DNA from: Actinomadura craniellae
Lineage (GTDB): Bacteria; Actinomycetota; Actinomycetes; Streptosporangiales; Streptosporangiaceae
NCBI RefSeq assembly: GCF_003289645.1
Contig: NZ_QLYX01000012.1
Coordinates: 62,001-126,000 of the forward strand
Direction of reading: 5' to 3'
DNA: 64,000 bases
Shown here: in pieces, positions 50,742-60,800 of the stretch
How the letters are laid out: every line of letters starts with the position of its first letter
How positions within the stretch are numbered: the first letter of the stretch is position 1
Notes under the pieces: model-generated
Seen by the model: the letters and a program-made list of their open reading frames with translations, nothing else
What the model was told of the DNA's origin: nothing
Databases searched by the model: none
Program-made: the position numbers and the translations under genes

Positions 50742-52226
50742 TCAGCGGGTCTGCGGGAAGCCGAGGTCGATCGAGGAGAGGGCGGGGTCGGGCCAGCGGC
50801 TCGTGACGACCTTCGTCCTGGTGTAGAAGCTGATGCCCTCCGGGCCGTAGATGTGCTGGTCGCCGAAGAGGCTGGCCTTCCAGCCGCCGAAGCTGTAGTA
50901 GCTCACCGGGGTGGGGATCGGCACGTTGACGCCGACCATGCCGGCCTGGACGTCGAACTCGAACCGGCGGGCCGCGCCGCCGTCCCGGGTGAAGAGCGCG
51001 ACGCCGTTGCCGTAGGGGTTGTCGTTGATGAGCTGCAGGCCCTCGACGTAACTGCCGATCCGGACGACGGTGAGCACGGGCCCGAAGATCTCGTCGTCGT
51101 AGCAGCGCATGCCGGGCCTGGCATGGTCGATCAGGCTCGGCCCGAGGAAGAAGCCGTCGGCCGGGACGCCGTCGCGGCCGTCGACGAGCACGGTGGCGCC
51201 CTCCGCGGCCGCCCCCGCCAGGTAGCCCGCCACCCGATCCCGGTGCTCGGCGGTGATGAGGGGCCCCATCTCGCTGCCCGGGTCGTCGGCCGGGCCCACC
51301 ACGATGCCCGGGATGCGGTCGCGGATCTTGGCGACGAGGGCGTCGGCCACCGTGTCCATCGCGAGGAGGACGCTGATCGCCATGCAGCGCTCGCCGGCCG
51401 AGCCGTACGCCGCGCTGACGGCCGCGTCGGCCGCCAGGTCGAGGTCGGCGTCGGGGAGCACGAGCATGTGGTTCTTGGCCCCGCCGAGGGCCTGGACGCG
51501 CTTGCCGCCGCGCGTCCCGGCCTGGTGGACGTACTCGGCGATCGGGGTGGAGCCGACGAAGCTGACGGCGGCGACGTCGGGGTGCTCGACGATCCGTTCC
51601 GCGGCGACCCGGTCGCCCTGCACGACGTTGAAGCAGCCGTCGGGCAGGCCCGCCCGGCGCAGCAGGTCGGCCAGCAGGAGCGAGGCGGAGGGGTCCTTCT
51701 CGCTCGGCTTCAGCACGAACGTGTTGCCGCAGGCGAGCGCGTTGGCGAGCATCCACATCGGCACCATCGCCGGGAAGTTGAACGGGGTGATGCCCGCGAC
51801 CACGCCGAGCGGCTGCCGCACGCTGTGCACGTCGATGCCGGTGGCGGCCTGCTCGCTGTGGCCGCCCTTCAGCAGGTTCGGGACGCCGCACGCGTACTCG
51901 ACGTTCTCCAGGCCGCGCGCCACCTCGCCGAGCGCGTCCGACAGCACCTTGCCGTGCTCCGCCGACACCAGGGACGCGAGTTCCTCGCGGTGCGCGGCGA
52001 CGAGCTCGCGCAGGCCGAACATCACCTCGGCCCGCCGGGACAGGCTCGTCGCGCGCCAGGCCGGGAAGGCGGCCTGCGCGACCGCGACCGCGTGATCGAC
52101 CTCGTCGGCCGACGCGAAGTCCACGGTGGCCTGCTGCGCTCCGGTCGCCGGGTTCCATACCGGGCCGGAGCGGCCGGAGGTGCCGGGAACGGCCTTGCCG
52201 CCGATCCAGTGCGAGATCCGCCTCAT
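50742..52226 (-). CDS. mmsA: CoA-acylating methylmalonate-semialdehyde dehydrogenase-like (MmsA)
   Basis: This 494-residue ALDH has MmsA-type features: ISHWIGGKAVPGTSGRSGPV, the segment GIDVHSVRQPLGVVAGITPF, TPFNFPAMVPMWMLANALA, ALGGAKNHMLVLPDADL replacing the usual catalytic-Glu motif, and GSAGERCMAISVLLA with the nucleophile Cys. MmsA enzymes oxidise malonate or methylmalonate semialdehyde to acetyl-/propionyl-CoA without a separate CoA ligase. A pathway making a beta-semialdehyde is therefore likely. ATG 52226. It is divergent from the Rieske gene; a shared-palindrome copy lies between them (113 bases from this start). Confidence 0.88.
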   Translation of the reverse strand: MRRISHWIGGKAVPGTSGRSGPVWNPATGAQQATVDFASADEVDHAVAVAQAAFPAWRATSLSRRAEVMFGLRELVAAHREELASLVSAEHGKVLSDALGEVARGLENVEYACGVPNLLKGGHSEQAATGIDVHSVRQPLGVVAGITPFNFPAMVPMWMLANALACGNTFVLKPSEKDPSASLLLADLLRRAGLPDGCFNVVQGDRVAAERIVEHPDVAAVSFVGSTPIAEYVHQAGTRGGKRVQALGGAKNHMLVLPDADLDLAADAAVSAAYGSAGERCMAISVLLAMDTVADALVAKIRDRIPGIVVGPADDPGSEMGPLITAEHRDRVAGYLAGAAAEGATVLVDGRDGVPADGFFLGPSLIDHARPGMRCYDDEIFGPVLTVVRIGSYVEGLQLINDNPYGNGVALFTRDGGAARRFEFDVQAGMVGVNVPIPTPVSYYSFGGWKASLFGDQHIYGPEGISFYTRTKVVTSRWPDPALSSIDLGFPQTR

Positions 52227-52338
52227 GCTGCGCCCTCTCCTTGGGTGTGCTGCCGGAGGTGCCGTGCTCGCGGCGTTCGCACCGGGCTCGGTGCGACCTT
52301 CGACATATCGCTGAGAATATGGTTTTCTCATAAAGTAG

Positions 52339-52352
52339 AGCAAGCGTTCACT
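52339..52352. promoter_or_regulatory. Shared catabolic-island palindrome, site C (MmsA/Rieske divergent)
   Basis: AGCAAGCGTTCACT matches the consensus exactly. It lies in the 172-base divergent region, 47 bases from the Rieske oxygenase start and 113 from MmsA, so one site could control both. Confidence 0.6.
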
Positions 52353-52398
52353 CTCTAGTGCCCCAGCGGAGCGGCCATCGGCCGGGAGGAGGACCACC

Positions 52399-53559
52399 GT
52401 GGACAGGGAAGCCCTGGAGCGCAGCCTGGCACGTCGGCTGCTCGACCACATCGAGCAGCGCACGACGGACCTCGCCGACGAGGTGATGGAGCTCTCGACC
52501 GACGTCTACTCGCGGGAGTACCACGACCGGGAGGTCGAGGTCCTGTTCCGGGACCAGCCACTGGTGCTCTGCCTGTCCGGGGCCCTGCCCGGGCCGGAGA
52601 CGTACCGCACCGTCGACCTGCTCGGCACGCCGATCCTGCTCACCCGCGACGCGGGCGGGAAGGTGCGGGCGCTGGCGAACGCCTGCCGGCACCGGGGGGT
52701 GCGGGTGGTCGACGGGGCGGGGACGGCCAAGCGGCTCACCTGCCCCTTCCACGCCTGGACCTACGAGCTGTCGGGCGAGCTCACCCACGTTCCCACCGAG
52801 GACGCCTTCACCGGGATGTGCAAGGAGGACAAGGGCCTCGTCGAGCTGCCGGTCGCCGAGGGGTACGGGCTGATCATCGGCCGCCTGCGCCCGGGGCCGC
52901 CCCTGGACGTCGACGACTACCTCGGCCCCGGGCTCACCGACGAGCTGGCCATGTTCGACTTCGCGGACTGGGCGCCGCACGGCGAGCCGCACGTCCACCC
53001 CGTCCAGGCCAACTGGAAGGTCACGCTCGACACCTTCCGGGAGAACTACCACTTCAAGGTCCTGCACCGGCGGACGCTGGCGACCTACGCGCACGGCGGC
53101 GTGCTGACCTTCGACGCGTTCGGGCCGCACCTGCGCAACTGCTCGGCGCTGAAGTCCATCAAGGCGCTGCGCGACCTCCCGGAGGAGCGGTGGGACGACG
53201 CGGCCCAGCACTTCAGCTACCAGTACGCGCTCTTCCCCAACACCAGCCTGACCTTCGACAGCCGGCACATCGAGCTGTGGCAGATCCTGCCGGTCGACGA
53301 GACCACCTCGGAGGTCGTGCACACCTCCTACTTCCGGCCGGACCTGAGCGAGGAGGAACTGGCGAAGGCCGTGGAGATGGCGCCGTGGATCTGCGAGACC
53401 GTGGTCGACGGGGAGGACTTCTGGGTCGCCGGCCGCACCGAGCCGGGCGTCCGGACCGGCCTGCTCGACACGGTCGTGTTCGGGCGCAACGAGCCGGCGC
53501 CCCAGCACCTGCACCGCGGGTTCGCCGCCGCCCTGGCCGCCGCGGCGGAGCGCGGCTGA
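52399..53559 (+). CDS. Rieske non-heme iron oxygenase, alpha subunit
   Basis: This 386-residue ring-hydroxylating-type oxygenase has Rieske ligands CRHRG and CPFHAW in NACRHRGVRVVDGAGTAKRL and TCPFHAWTYELSGEL. The mononuclear-iron region is TFRENYHFKVLHRRTLATYA (two His) with the final acidic ligand nearer the C-terminus. The set is closer to aromatic/choline-monooxygenase-like proteins than to KshA. No beta subunit or reductase is encoded nearby, so partners must be elsewhere. Starts at GTG 52399 after an upstream GGAGGAGG. It converges with the next ALDH gene. Confidence 0.9.
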   Translation: MDREALERSLARRLLDHIEQRTTDLADEVMELSTDVYSREYHDREVEVLFRDQPLVLCLSGALPGPETYRTVDLLGTPILLTRDAGGKVRALANACRHRGVRVVDGAGTAKRLTCPFHAWTYELSGELTHVPTEDAFTGMCKEDKGLVELPVAEGYGLIIGRLRPGPPLDVDDYLGPGLTDELAMFDFADWAPHGEPHVHPVQANWKVTLDTFRENYHFKVLHRRTLATYAHGGVLTFDAFGPHLRNCSALKSIKALRDLPEERWDDAAQHFSYQYALFPNTSLTFDSRHIELWQILPVDETTSEVVHTSYFRPDLSEEELAKAVEMAPWICETVVDGEDFWVAGRTEPGVRTGLLDTVVFGRNEPAPQHLHRGFAAALAAAAERG

Positions 53560-53580
53560 CCGGGCGGCGGCGGGCGCCGC

Positions 53581-55083
53581 TCAGGCGGTGTCGATCCAGA
53601 CCGACTTGACGTTGAGGTACTCGTCGAGCGAGTGCTCGCCCATCTCCCGGCCCCACCCGCTCGCCTTGTAGCCGCCGAAGGGAACGGCGGGGTCGAAGAG
53701 CAGCATCGTGTTGACCCACACCGTCCCGGCCTGCAGCTCCTGGGCGATCCGGTGCGCCTTGCCGACGTCCCGGGTCCACACGCCGCCGGACAGCCCGAAG
53801 TCGGTGTCGTTGGACCGGGCGGCGACCTCCTCCAGGGTGTCGAACGGCAGCACGCAGGCGACCGGGCCGAAGATCTCCTCCCGGGCCACCCGCATGTCGT
53901 CCCGCACGTCCGTGAGGACGGTGGGCGCCACGAAGTAGCCCCTGGCCAGGTCCCCGGTCTCGATGCGGTGGCCGCCCGCGGCGGTGTGCGCGCCCTCCTC
54001 GCGTCCCACCGCCAGGTAGTCGGTGACGCGCGCCAGCTGCCGCGCCGACACCACGGGCCCGATCCGGGTCTCCGGGTCGAGGCTGTCGCCGACCTTCAGG
54101 TTGCCGGCGAACTCCGCGACGGCGGCGACGAACTCGTCGTGGATGGGGCGTTCGACGTAGATGCGCGTGCCCGCGCAGCAGATCTGGCCGGAGTTGGAGA
54201 ACACCCCCATGGCCGCGCCGGGGACGGCCTTCGCCAGGTCGGCGTCGGCGAACACGATGTCGGGGGACTTCCCGCCGAGTTCGAGCGACATCCGCTTCAG
54301 GTTGCCCGCGGCGGCCCGGACGATGCTCTGCCCCGTGGCGGTGGATCCCGTGAACGCCACCTTGTCGACGCCGCGGTGCTCCGCGAGCGCGGCTCCGACG
54401 GGGTCGCCGTATCCGGTCACGATGTTGACGACGCCGTCGGGGAAGCCGGCCTCGCCGATCAGCTCGCCCAGCCGCAGGGCGGGCAGGCTCGCTTCTTCGG
54501 AGGGCTTCAGCACGACCGTGCAGCCGGCGGCGAGCGCGGGCGCGATCTTCCAGATCGCGTTGCTGATGGGCCGGTTCCACGGCACGATCGCGGCGACCAC
54601 CCCGACCGGTTCCTTGAGGGTGTAGCTCAGCACCGACCCCGGGATCGAGTTGGGGATGGTCTCGCCGTGGATCTTCGTCGCCCAGCCGGCGAAGTAGCGC
54701 AGTACCTCCGCCTCCCAGGCCGGGGCGGGCTTGGTGCGCCGCCGCCCGATCGGCGAGCCCATGTCGAGCACTTCCAGGAGCCGGAGCTCCTCGTAGTCGG
54801 CCTGCACCGCGTCCGCGAGCGCCCACAGCAGGCGCTGGCGCTCGCGCGGCGCCATTCGCCGCCAGGGGCCGTTGAACGCCGCCCGGGCGGCGGCGACGGC
54901 GTGGTCGACGTCCCGGGTGTCGGCCTCGGCGAGTTCGGCGATCACCTCGCCGGTCGAGGGGTTGACGCTCGGGAAGGTCTTGCCGGACGCCGCCGCGACC
55001 CACCGGCCGCCGATCAGCAGGTTCTTGGGGCCGCCTGCGAGGAAGGACGACGTCGGCGTGTCGGGGCGGGTGCGGGGTGACAT
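53581..55083 (-). CDS. Aldehyde dehydrogenase
   Basis: This 500-residue ALDH has the landmarks PWNRPISNAIWKIAPALAAG, TGSTATGQSIV, LELGGKSPDIVFADADLAKA, and nucleophile Cys in SNSGQICCAGTRIYV. The C-terminus GGYKASGWGREMGEHSLDEY is typical. It should oxidise an aldehyde made by the oxygenases of the island to the acid. ATG 55083; the site at 55155-55168 lies 72 bases upstream. Confidence 0.93.
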   Translation of the reverse strand: MSPRTRPDTPTSSFLAGGPKNLLIGGRWVAAASGKTFPSVNPSTGEVIAELAEADTRDVDHAVAAARAAFNGPWRRMAPRERQRLLWALADAVQADYEELRLLEVLDMGSPIGRRRTKPAPAWEAEVLRYFAGWATKIHGETIPNSIPGSVLSYTLKEPVGVVAAIVPWNRPISNAIWKIAPALAAGCTVVLKPSEEASLPALRLGELIGEAGFPDGVVNIVTGYGDPVGAALAEHRGVDKVAFTGSTATGQSIVRAAAGNLKRMSLELGGKSPDIVFADADLAKAVPGAAMGVFSNSGQICCAGTRIYVERPIHDEFVAAVAEFAGNLKVGDSLDPETRIGPVVSARQLARVTDYLAVGREEGAHTAAGGHRIETGDLARGYFVAPTVLTDVRDDMRVAREEIFGPVACVLPFDTLEEVAARSNDTDFGLSGGVWTRDVGKAHRIAQELQAGTVWVNTMLLFDPAVPFGGYKASGWGREMGEHSLDEYLNVKSVWIDTA

Positions 55084-55154
55084 GGGAACTCCTCGTCGGA
55101 TGGCGCCGAGCAGGTCACGGATGACGTCACTGTAACGACGCCCGTGCCAAGATA

Positions 55155-55168
55155 AAAGAGCGTTTACT
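55155..55168. promoter_or_regulatory. Shared catabolic-island palindrome, site D (aldehyde dehydrogenase)
   Basis: AAAGAGCGTTTACT, a weaker variant; on the other strand AGTAAACGCTCTTT matches the consensus at 11 of 14. It lies 72 bases upstream of the minus-strand aldehyde dehydrogenase. Confidence 0.45.
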
Positions 55169-55268
55169 TATTAAGGAGGGAACCCTGCGGTCGCGGACCT
55201 GGTGGGGTGCGGAGCGCGGGTCCGGAGCGCGGGGTGGTGGCGCGTTCCAGGCATCTACGGCGCTAGAA

Positions 55269-55282
55269 AGTGATTGCTCACC
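55269..55282. promoter_or_regulatory. Shared catabolic-island palindrome, site E (P450 operon)
   Basis: AGTGATTGCTCACC, the weakest variant, 36 bases before the P450 start that opens the five-gene operon. Confidence 0.35.
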
Positions 55283-55317
55283 TTGTTATAGTGCGACCGG
55301 TTGGCGAGATGGGCTGT

Positions 55318-56568
55318 ATGTCGGAATTGGATGGGGAAGTGATGGAGAAGTCCACACCGGAATCCGGCGCCCTGCCCGACGACTGGTGCCTGCGCCATTT
55401 CGACCATCTGTCCCCCGACCTGGCCGCCACCATGCCGGACACGATGGCGCGCATGCGAGAGCTGTGCCCCGTGGCCCGCAGCGAGGAACACGACGGCTTC
55501 TGGGTGGTGTCGACGTACGAGGACGTCCTCGGCGTCGCACAGAACTGGGAGGTGTACAGCTCCGCGCACGGCCTGGGGGTGTCCAAGGCGCCGACGGTCG
55601 TCCGCAACCTCCCGGTGCAGGCCGACCCGCCGGATCAGCGCATCTTCAAGCGCCTCATCAACCCCTTCTTCACGCCCGCCGCCGTGGCGCCGTGGGAGCG
55701 GCCGACCCGCGAACTGGTGACCCGCCTCATCGACGACTTCATCGAGGACGGTGGCTGCGAGTTCATGGACGCCTTCGCGCGCCCGCTGCCCAGCCTGACG
55801 TTCTTCGACCTCGCGCTCAACGCGCCCGCCGACGACCTGGAGAAGGTCGCCTACCTCGCCTCGAAGTCATCAGTCCCCGACGACCCGGAGGCGCGCGAGT
55901 GCTGGCTCGGCCTCTACCAGTGGATCAAGGACTTCACCCGGGCGAGGCGCGGCGGGCCGGAGCACGGCGACGTCGTCGACGCCGTGCTGAACGCGCGGAT
56001 CGACGGCCGTCCCATCACCGAGGACGAGATCATCGGCACCGTGCAACTGCTCATCCTCGGCGGCCTGGAGACGACGGCCGGCGCGCTGGGGCTGATGGTC
56101 GCCCGGTTCTGCGCCGAACCCGAGATCCCCGCGCTGCTCCGCGCCAGGCCGGAGCTGATCCCGAGCGCGATCCAGGAACTGCTGCGGCTGGAGCCCTCCT
56201 TCGTCTCCGTCGGCCGCACCGCGATGCGCGACGCCGACCTCGGCGGCCGCCAGGTCAAGAAGGGCGACAAGGTCCTGATCCACTGGGCCTCGGCGAACCG
56301 CGACGCCGGCGAGTTCACCGACCCCGACCGGTTCGAGCTCGACCGCGAGCGGAACCGGCATCTCAGCTTCGGCGCCGGCCCGCACCGCTGCGCGGGCTCC
56401 AACCTCGCCCGGCTCAACCTGCGGGTGGCCCTGGAAGAACTGCTGCGGCGGCTGGACGACATCCGGCTCCGGGACGGCGCGAAGATCGAATACCACCGCG
56501 GCCTGACCCGCTCGCCGCTCAGCCTGCCGATCACGTTCACCCCCGGCCCGCGGCTGGGGCCCTCCTAG
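55318..56568 (+). CDS. Cytochrome P450
   Basis: This 416-residue P450 has I-helix ILGGLETTAGALGL, K-helix QELLRLEPSFVSVGR and heme loop FGAGPHRCAGSNLARLNL. The substrate-recognition N-half includes NLPVQADPPDQRIFKRLINP. It is the first gene of a probable operon with the amidohydrolase, the giant oxidoreductase and two small EthD-like proteins. I chose ATG 55318; ATG 55309 and 55342 are possible. No ferredoxin gene adjacent, but the giant enzyme contains a ferredoxin-type domain of its own. Substrate unknown. Confidence 0.9.
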   Translation: MSELDGEVMEKSTPESGALPDDWCLRHFDHLSPDLAATMPDTMARMRELCPVARSEEHDGFWVVSTYEDVLGVAQNWEVYSSAHGLGVSKAPTVVRNLPVQADPPDQRIFKRLINPFFTPAAVAPWERPTRELVTRLIDDFIEDGGCEFMDAFARPLPSLTFFDLALNAPADDLEKVAYLASKSSVPDDPEARECWLGLYQWIKDFTRARRGGPEHGDVVDAVLNARIDGRPITEDEIIGTVQLLILGGLETTAGALGLMVARFCAEPEIPALLRARPELIPSAIQELLRLEPSFVSVGRTAMRDADLGGRQVKKGDKVLIHWASANRDAGEFTDPDRFELDRERNRHLSFGAGPHRCAGSNLARLNLRVALEELLRRLDDIRLRDGAKIEYHRGLTRSPLSLPITFTPGPRLGPS

Positions 56569-56625
56569 CGCTCATCCCGTACCGGTTCGTTCAGGTTTGC
56601 TCAGGTTCGATCAGGGAGGTCGCAG

Positions 56626-57876
56626 ATGGCCGGCCGGACACTCCTGCAGAACGCCCGCGTGCTCACCTGCTCCGGTGACACCGGAGAGAGGCCGCGGGAC
56701 GGCGACGTCCTGATCGAGGGGGACCGCATCGCCGAGGTCGCGGCCCACCGCATCGACGTCGACCCGGCGTCCACCCGGGTCGTCGACCTGCACGGGGCCA
56801 CCGTGCTGCCCGGGCTGGGCGACGCGCACGTGCACATCAGCTGGCCGCTGGACTTCGTGTTCGACCACGCCGCCATCGCGAAGACGCCCCCCGGCAGGCA
56901 CATGCTCGACGTCGCCGCCGTGGCGCGGACGTTCCTGGAGAGCGGCTACACCTCCATCATCGGCGCGGGGGTGACCCAGCCGCTCGACGACCTGCTCGCC
57001 AAGGACGCGATCGACCGCGGGCTGATCCCGGGCCCGCGCATCGTCCCGAGCGGCCCGATGGTCGCCGAGCAGGGCGGGCTCGGGGCGGACGGAGGCCTGA
57101 TGGACGTCGTCGCGGACGCCAGGGAGCTCCGCGAGGTCGTCGCCCGCCAGTGCGACACCGGGGTGCGGGCCCTGAAGCTGTTCATCTCTGGCGACGGCGT
57201 GGTGCCGCAGTTCCCGTCCGACGACGTGTACATGAACGACGAGATGCTGGCGGCCGCCGTCGAGGAGGCCGACCGGCACGGCGCGTTCATCACGGTCCAC
57301 GCCCGCGGGTCGGCGAGCGTCGCCATGGCGGCGCGCACCGGGGTCAGGATCGTTCACCACGCCTGCTTCCTCGACGACGACGCGCTGAAGGCGCTGGAGG
57401 CCCGGCGCGACGACATCTGGGTGTGCCCCGGGCTGCACTACCTGTACGCGATGGTGAGCGGCCACGCCGAGCCGTGGGGCATGACGCCGGAGAAGATCGA
57501 GGCGTCGGGCTACCACGAGGAGTTCCGGTCGCAGGTCGAGGGGCTGCACCGGCTGCGGGAGTCCGGCATCCGGATCCTGGCCGGCGGCGACTTCGGGCAC
57601 CAGTGGACCCGGCACGGCACCTACGCCGCGGAGCTGCAACGGTACGTGGAGCTCGGCGGCATGACGCCGGTGGAGGCGATCCACACGGCCACCCGCAACC
57701 TGGGGCCGGCCGCCGGGTCCGACACCGGGCAGGTCCGGCCGGGGTACCTCGCGGACCTGCTCATCGTCGACGGCGACCCCGCCGCCGACGTGACCGTCCT
57801 GCAACGGCCCGACCTGCGCCGGGCCGTCATCAAGGACGGGAAGTTCGGCTACGTCAACCCCGAGGTCCATCCGTGA
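56626..57876 (+). CDS. Amidohydrolase (imidazolonepropionase/PF01979-like)
   Basis: This 416-residue metal hydrolase begins LLQNARVLTCSGDTGERPRD with the metal pair GDAHVHISWP. It continues with ALKLFISGDGVVPQF, ITVHARGSASVAMAARTGVR, HHACFLDDDALKALE and AGGDFGHQWTRHG (metal Asp), and closes with GQVRPGYLADLLIVDGDPAA, a classic amidohydrolase end. The enzyme hydrolyses an amide, lactone or cyclic imine; the exact substrate is unknown. It ends overlapping the GTG of the giant oxidoreductase (GTGA), so both are translationally coupled. Confidence 0.92.
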   Translation: MAGRTLLQNARVLTCSGDTGERPRDGDVLIEGDRIAEVAAHRIDVDPASTRVVDLHGATVLPGLGDAHVHISWPLDFVFDHAAIAKTPPGRHMLDVAAVARTFLESGYTSIIGAGVTQPLDDLLAKDAIDRGLIPGPRIVPSGPMVAEQGGLGADGGLMDVVADARELREVVARQCDTGVRALKLFISGDGVVPQFPSDDVYMNDEMLAAAVEEADRHGAFITVHARGSASVAMAARTGVRIVHHACFLDDDALKALEARRDDIWVCPGLHYLYAMVSGHAEPWGMTPEKIEASGYHEEFRSQVEGLHRLRESGIRILAGGDFGHQWTRHGTYAAELQRYVELGGMTPVEAIHTATRNLGPAAGSDTGQVRPGYLADLLIVDGDPAADVTVLQRPDLRRAVIKDGKFGYVNPEVHP

Positions 57877-60800
57877 CGGACACCGCGAAGACCCCGGCGG
57901 GGACGATCCTGTCCGGGGTGGACACGCTCGCCCGCCTGCTCATCCTCCGGCAGGAACTCGACGCGCGGGACGGGCTGAAGACGGCCACCATGGTGTCCGG
58001 ATACCCCGGGTCACCGCTGGGCGGCTTCGACCTGACCGTGGAGCGCCTGGGCGACCTCCTCGCCGAGCACCGGATCGTCCACCGGCCGGGGCTCAACGAG
58101 GAACTCGCCGTCGCGACCGTGTGGGGCAGCCAGATGGGCGCCGCCATCGAGTACGACGGCGTGGACGGCGTCGCCGGCGCCTGGTATGGGAAGGGCCCCG
58201 GGCTCGACCGCTGCGGCGACGCGCTCAAGCACGCGAACGCGATGGGCGCGGGCCCCAACGGCGGCGCCGTCATGTTCTGCGGCGACGACCCTGCGTCCAA
58301 GTCGTCCACGCTGGCGTGCGACAGCCAGCACGCCTTCGAGGACGCCTGCGTCCCCGTGCTGTACCCGGGGAACCAGCAGGACGTGCTGGACCTGGGGGTA
58401 CACGCTTTCCGGATGTCCCGGTACGCGGGCACCTGGACCGGGCTGAAGGTCGTCACCGCCGTCGCCGACGGGGTCGGCACCGTCGATCTCGACCCCGCCC
58501 GGCACGCCCCGAGCGACCCCGCCGGCGTCGTCATCGACGGCACCCCCTGGCGGCACCGGCCACTCGCGATGATCGGCCCCCATGCCGTGCCCGGTCAGGA
58601 GGCGCTGGTGGTGGAGCACCGGCTGCGCGCCGCCCGGGCCTACGCGCGGCACAACGGGCTCGACCGGGTCGCCGGCGCCGACCCCAGGGCGCGGCTCGGC
58701 GTCGTCTGCGCCGGCAAGACCTACTTCGACGTGATCCAGGCTCTCGCCGACCTCGGCGTCCCCGCGGCGGAACTCGCCGGCGCCGGAGTGCGGATTTTGA
58801 AGCTCGGCATGACCTACCCGCTGGTGGAGGAGACGGTCCGCGAGTTCGCCGAGTCGGTCGGGGAGCTCGTCGTGATCGAGGAGAAGCGGCCGTTCGTCGA
58901 GACGCAACTGCGCGGCATCCTGCACGAGGCGGGCAGCCGGGTCCCGGTGTCGGGCAAGCGCGACCGGGCCGGCCGGAGCCTGGTGTCCTCGACCGGCGAA
59001 CTGGACCCGGGGGCGGTCGCCGCGGTCCTCGCCCGGCTGCTGCCCGACCTCGCCCCGCGCCGCGAGCCGGCGCCGCAGCGGACCGCGCTGCCGCTGGTGC
59101 TGCCGCCCCGGCCGCCGGGGTACTGCAGCGGCTGCCCGCACAACCGGTCCACCGTCGTCCCGGCGGGCGCGCTGGTCGGCGGCGGCGTCGGCTGCCACGG
59201 GATCATGTACTTCGAGGCGCGCCACCAGGACCTGCGGAGCCTCCCGCCGACCCCGATGGGCGCCGAGGGCGTCCCGTGGATCGGCCTGGCGCCGTTCGTC
59301 GCCGAACCGCACCTCATCCAGAACCTGGGCGACGGCACGCTCAGCCACTCCGGGACGCTGGCCGTCCGGGCGGCCGTCGCCGCCGGGGCCGACATCACCT
59401 TCAAGATCCTCTACAACGAGGCCGTGGCCATGACCGGCGGCCAGGAGGTCACCGGGCTGATGGACGTCCCCGCGATGACGCGGGCGCTCGAAGCCGAGGG
59501 GGTGCGCCGGACGGTCGTCTGCGCCGAGGACCCCCGGCGTTACGGCCGCCGGGCCCGGTGGGCCGCCGGGGTCAAGGTGCTGGGCCGCGACCGGCTCCAG
59601 CAGGTGCAGGAGGAATTGCGGGACGTCCCCGGCGTCACGGTGATCATCTACGACCAGCGGTGCGCGGCCGAGGCCCGCCGGCTGCGTAAGCGCGGGCTGC
59701 TGCCGGAGCCGCCCCGCCGGGTCGTCATCAACGAGGCGGTGTGCGAGGGGTGCGGCGACTGCGGGGTGCAGAGCAACTGCCTCTCGGTGCTGCCGCACGC
59801 GACGGAGTTCGGCGAGAAGCGGCAGATCCACGACCCGTCCTGCAACCGCGACTACACGTGCCTGGACGGCGACTGCCCCTCGTTCGTGACCATCAAGCCG
59901 AAGCGCCGCGGCCGGCGCGCGGCGCCCGAGCGGGTCACCGCGCGGCCGGCGCTCCCCCCGGGGGAACCGCCCCCGCCCGAGCTCCCGCCGGTCGGCGACC
60001 GGTACGGCGTCTACTTCACGGGGATCGGCGGTACCGGCGTCGTCACCGCGAACCGCATCATCGCGGCCGCGGCCGAGGCCGCGGGGCTGGTGGTCGGCGG
60101 CATGGACCAGACGGGCCTGTCGCAGAAGGCGGGCGCGGTCGTGTCGCACCTGCAACTGGCGGGTGACCGGAGCGCCCTGGGCTCCGCGACCGTGAGCGGC
60201 GGCGGCGCCGACCTGTACCTGTCCGGCGACATCCTGCAGGCCGCCGGTGCGCACCACCTCGCGAAGGTCCGGCCCGGCCGCACGGTCGCCGTCGTCGACC
60301 GGCACTTCACCCCGACCGCGAACATGTTGCAGAGCGACGCCGCGCCACCCGACCTGGCGAGCCTCGAACAGGCGGTGGCGGAGCGGGTCGGCGCGGGCCG
60401 CGCCGTCTTCCTCGACTCCCGGCGCATCGCCGAAGTGGTCTTCGCCGAGCACCTGCTCGCGAACGTGGTCCTGCTCGGCGCGGCCTTCCAACTCGGCGGC
60501 CTGCCGATCCCGCTCGCGCACCTCGAGGCGGCGATGCGGCGCCAGGGCCGGGCGGCGGACGACAACCGCGCGGCGTTCACCTGGGGCCGCTGGGCGGCGC
60601 ACGACCCGGCCGCGGTCGAGGCGGCCCTCGCCGCCGCCGAGCGCGGTGCCGGCGGGGGCCCGGCCGACCCGTTCGACCCGTCGCCCGGCGCGCTGGCGAC
60701 GGCGGCCCGGCTGGTCACGGGCCGCACCCTGCCGCCCGCGCTCGGCGACCTGCTCACCCGGCGCGCCGCGCAGGCGATCGACTACCAGAACGTCCGCCGG

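Noticed and set aside
52399-53559. Reading the Rieske oxygenase as KshA (ketosteroid 9-alpha-hydroxylase)
   Set aside because: The KstR-like sites elsewhere made this tempting, but the Rieske and iron-site segments (CRHRG, CPFHAW, NYHFKVLH) fit a different aromatic-type group, and no other ketosteroid ring-cleavage genes are present.
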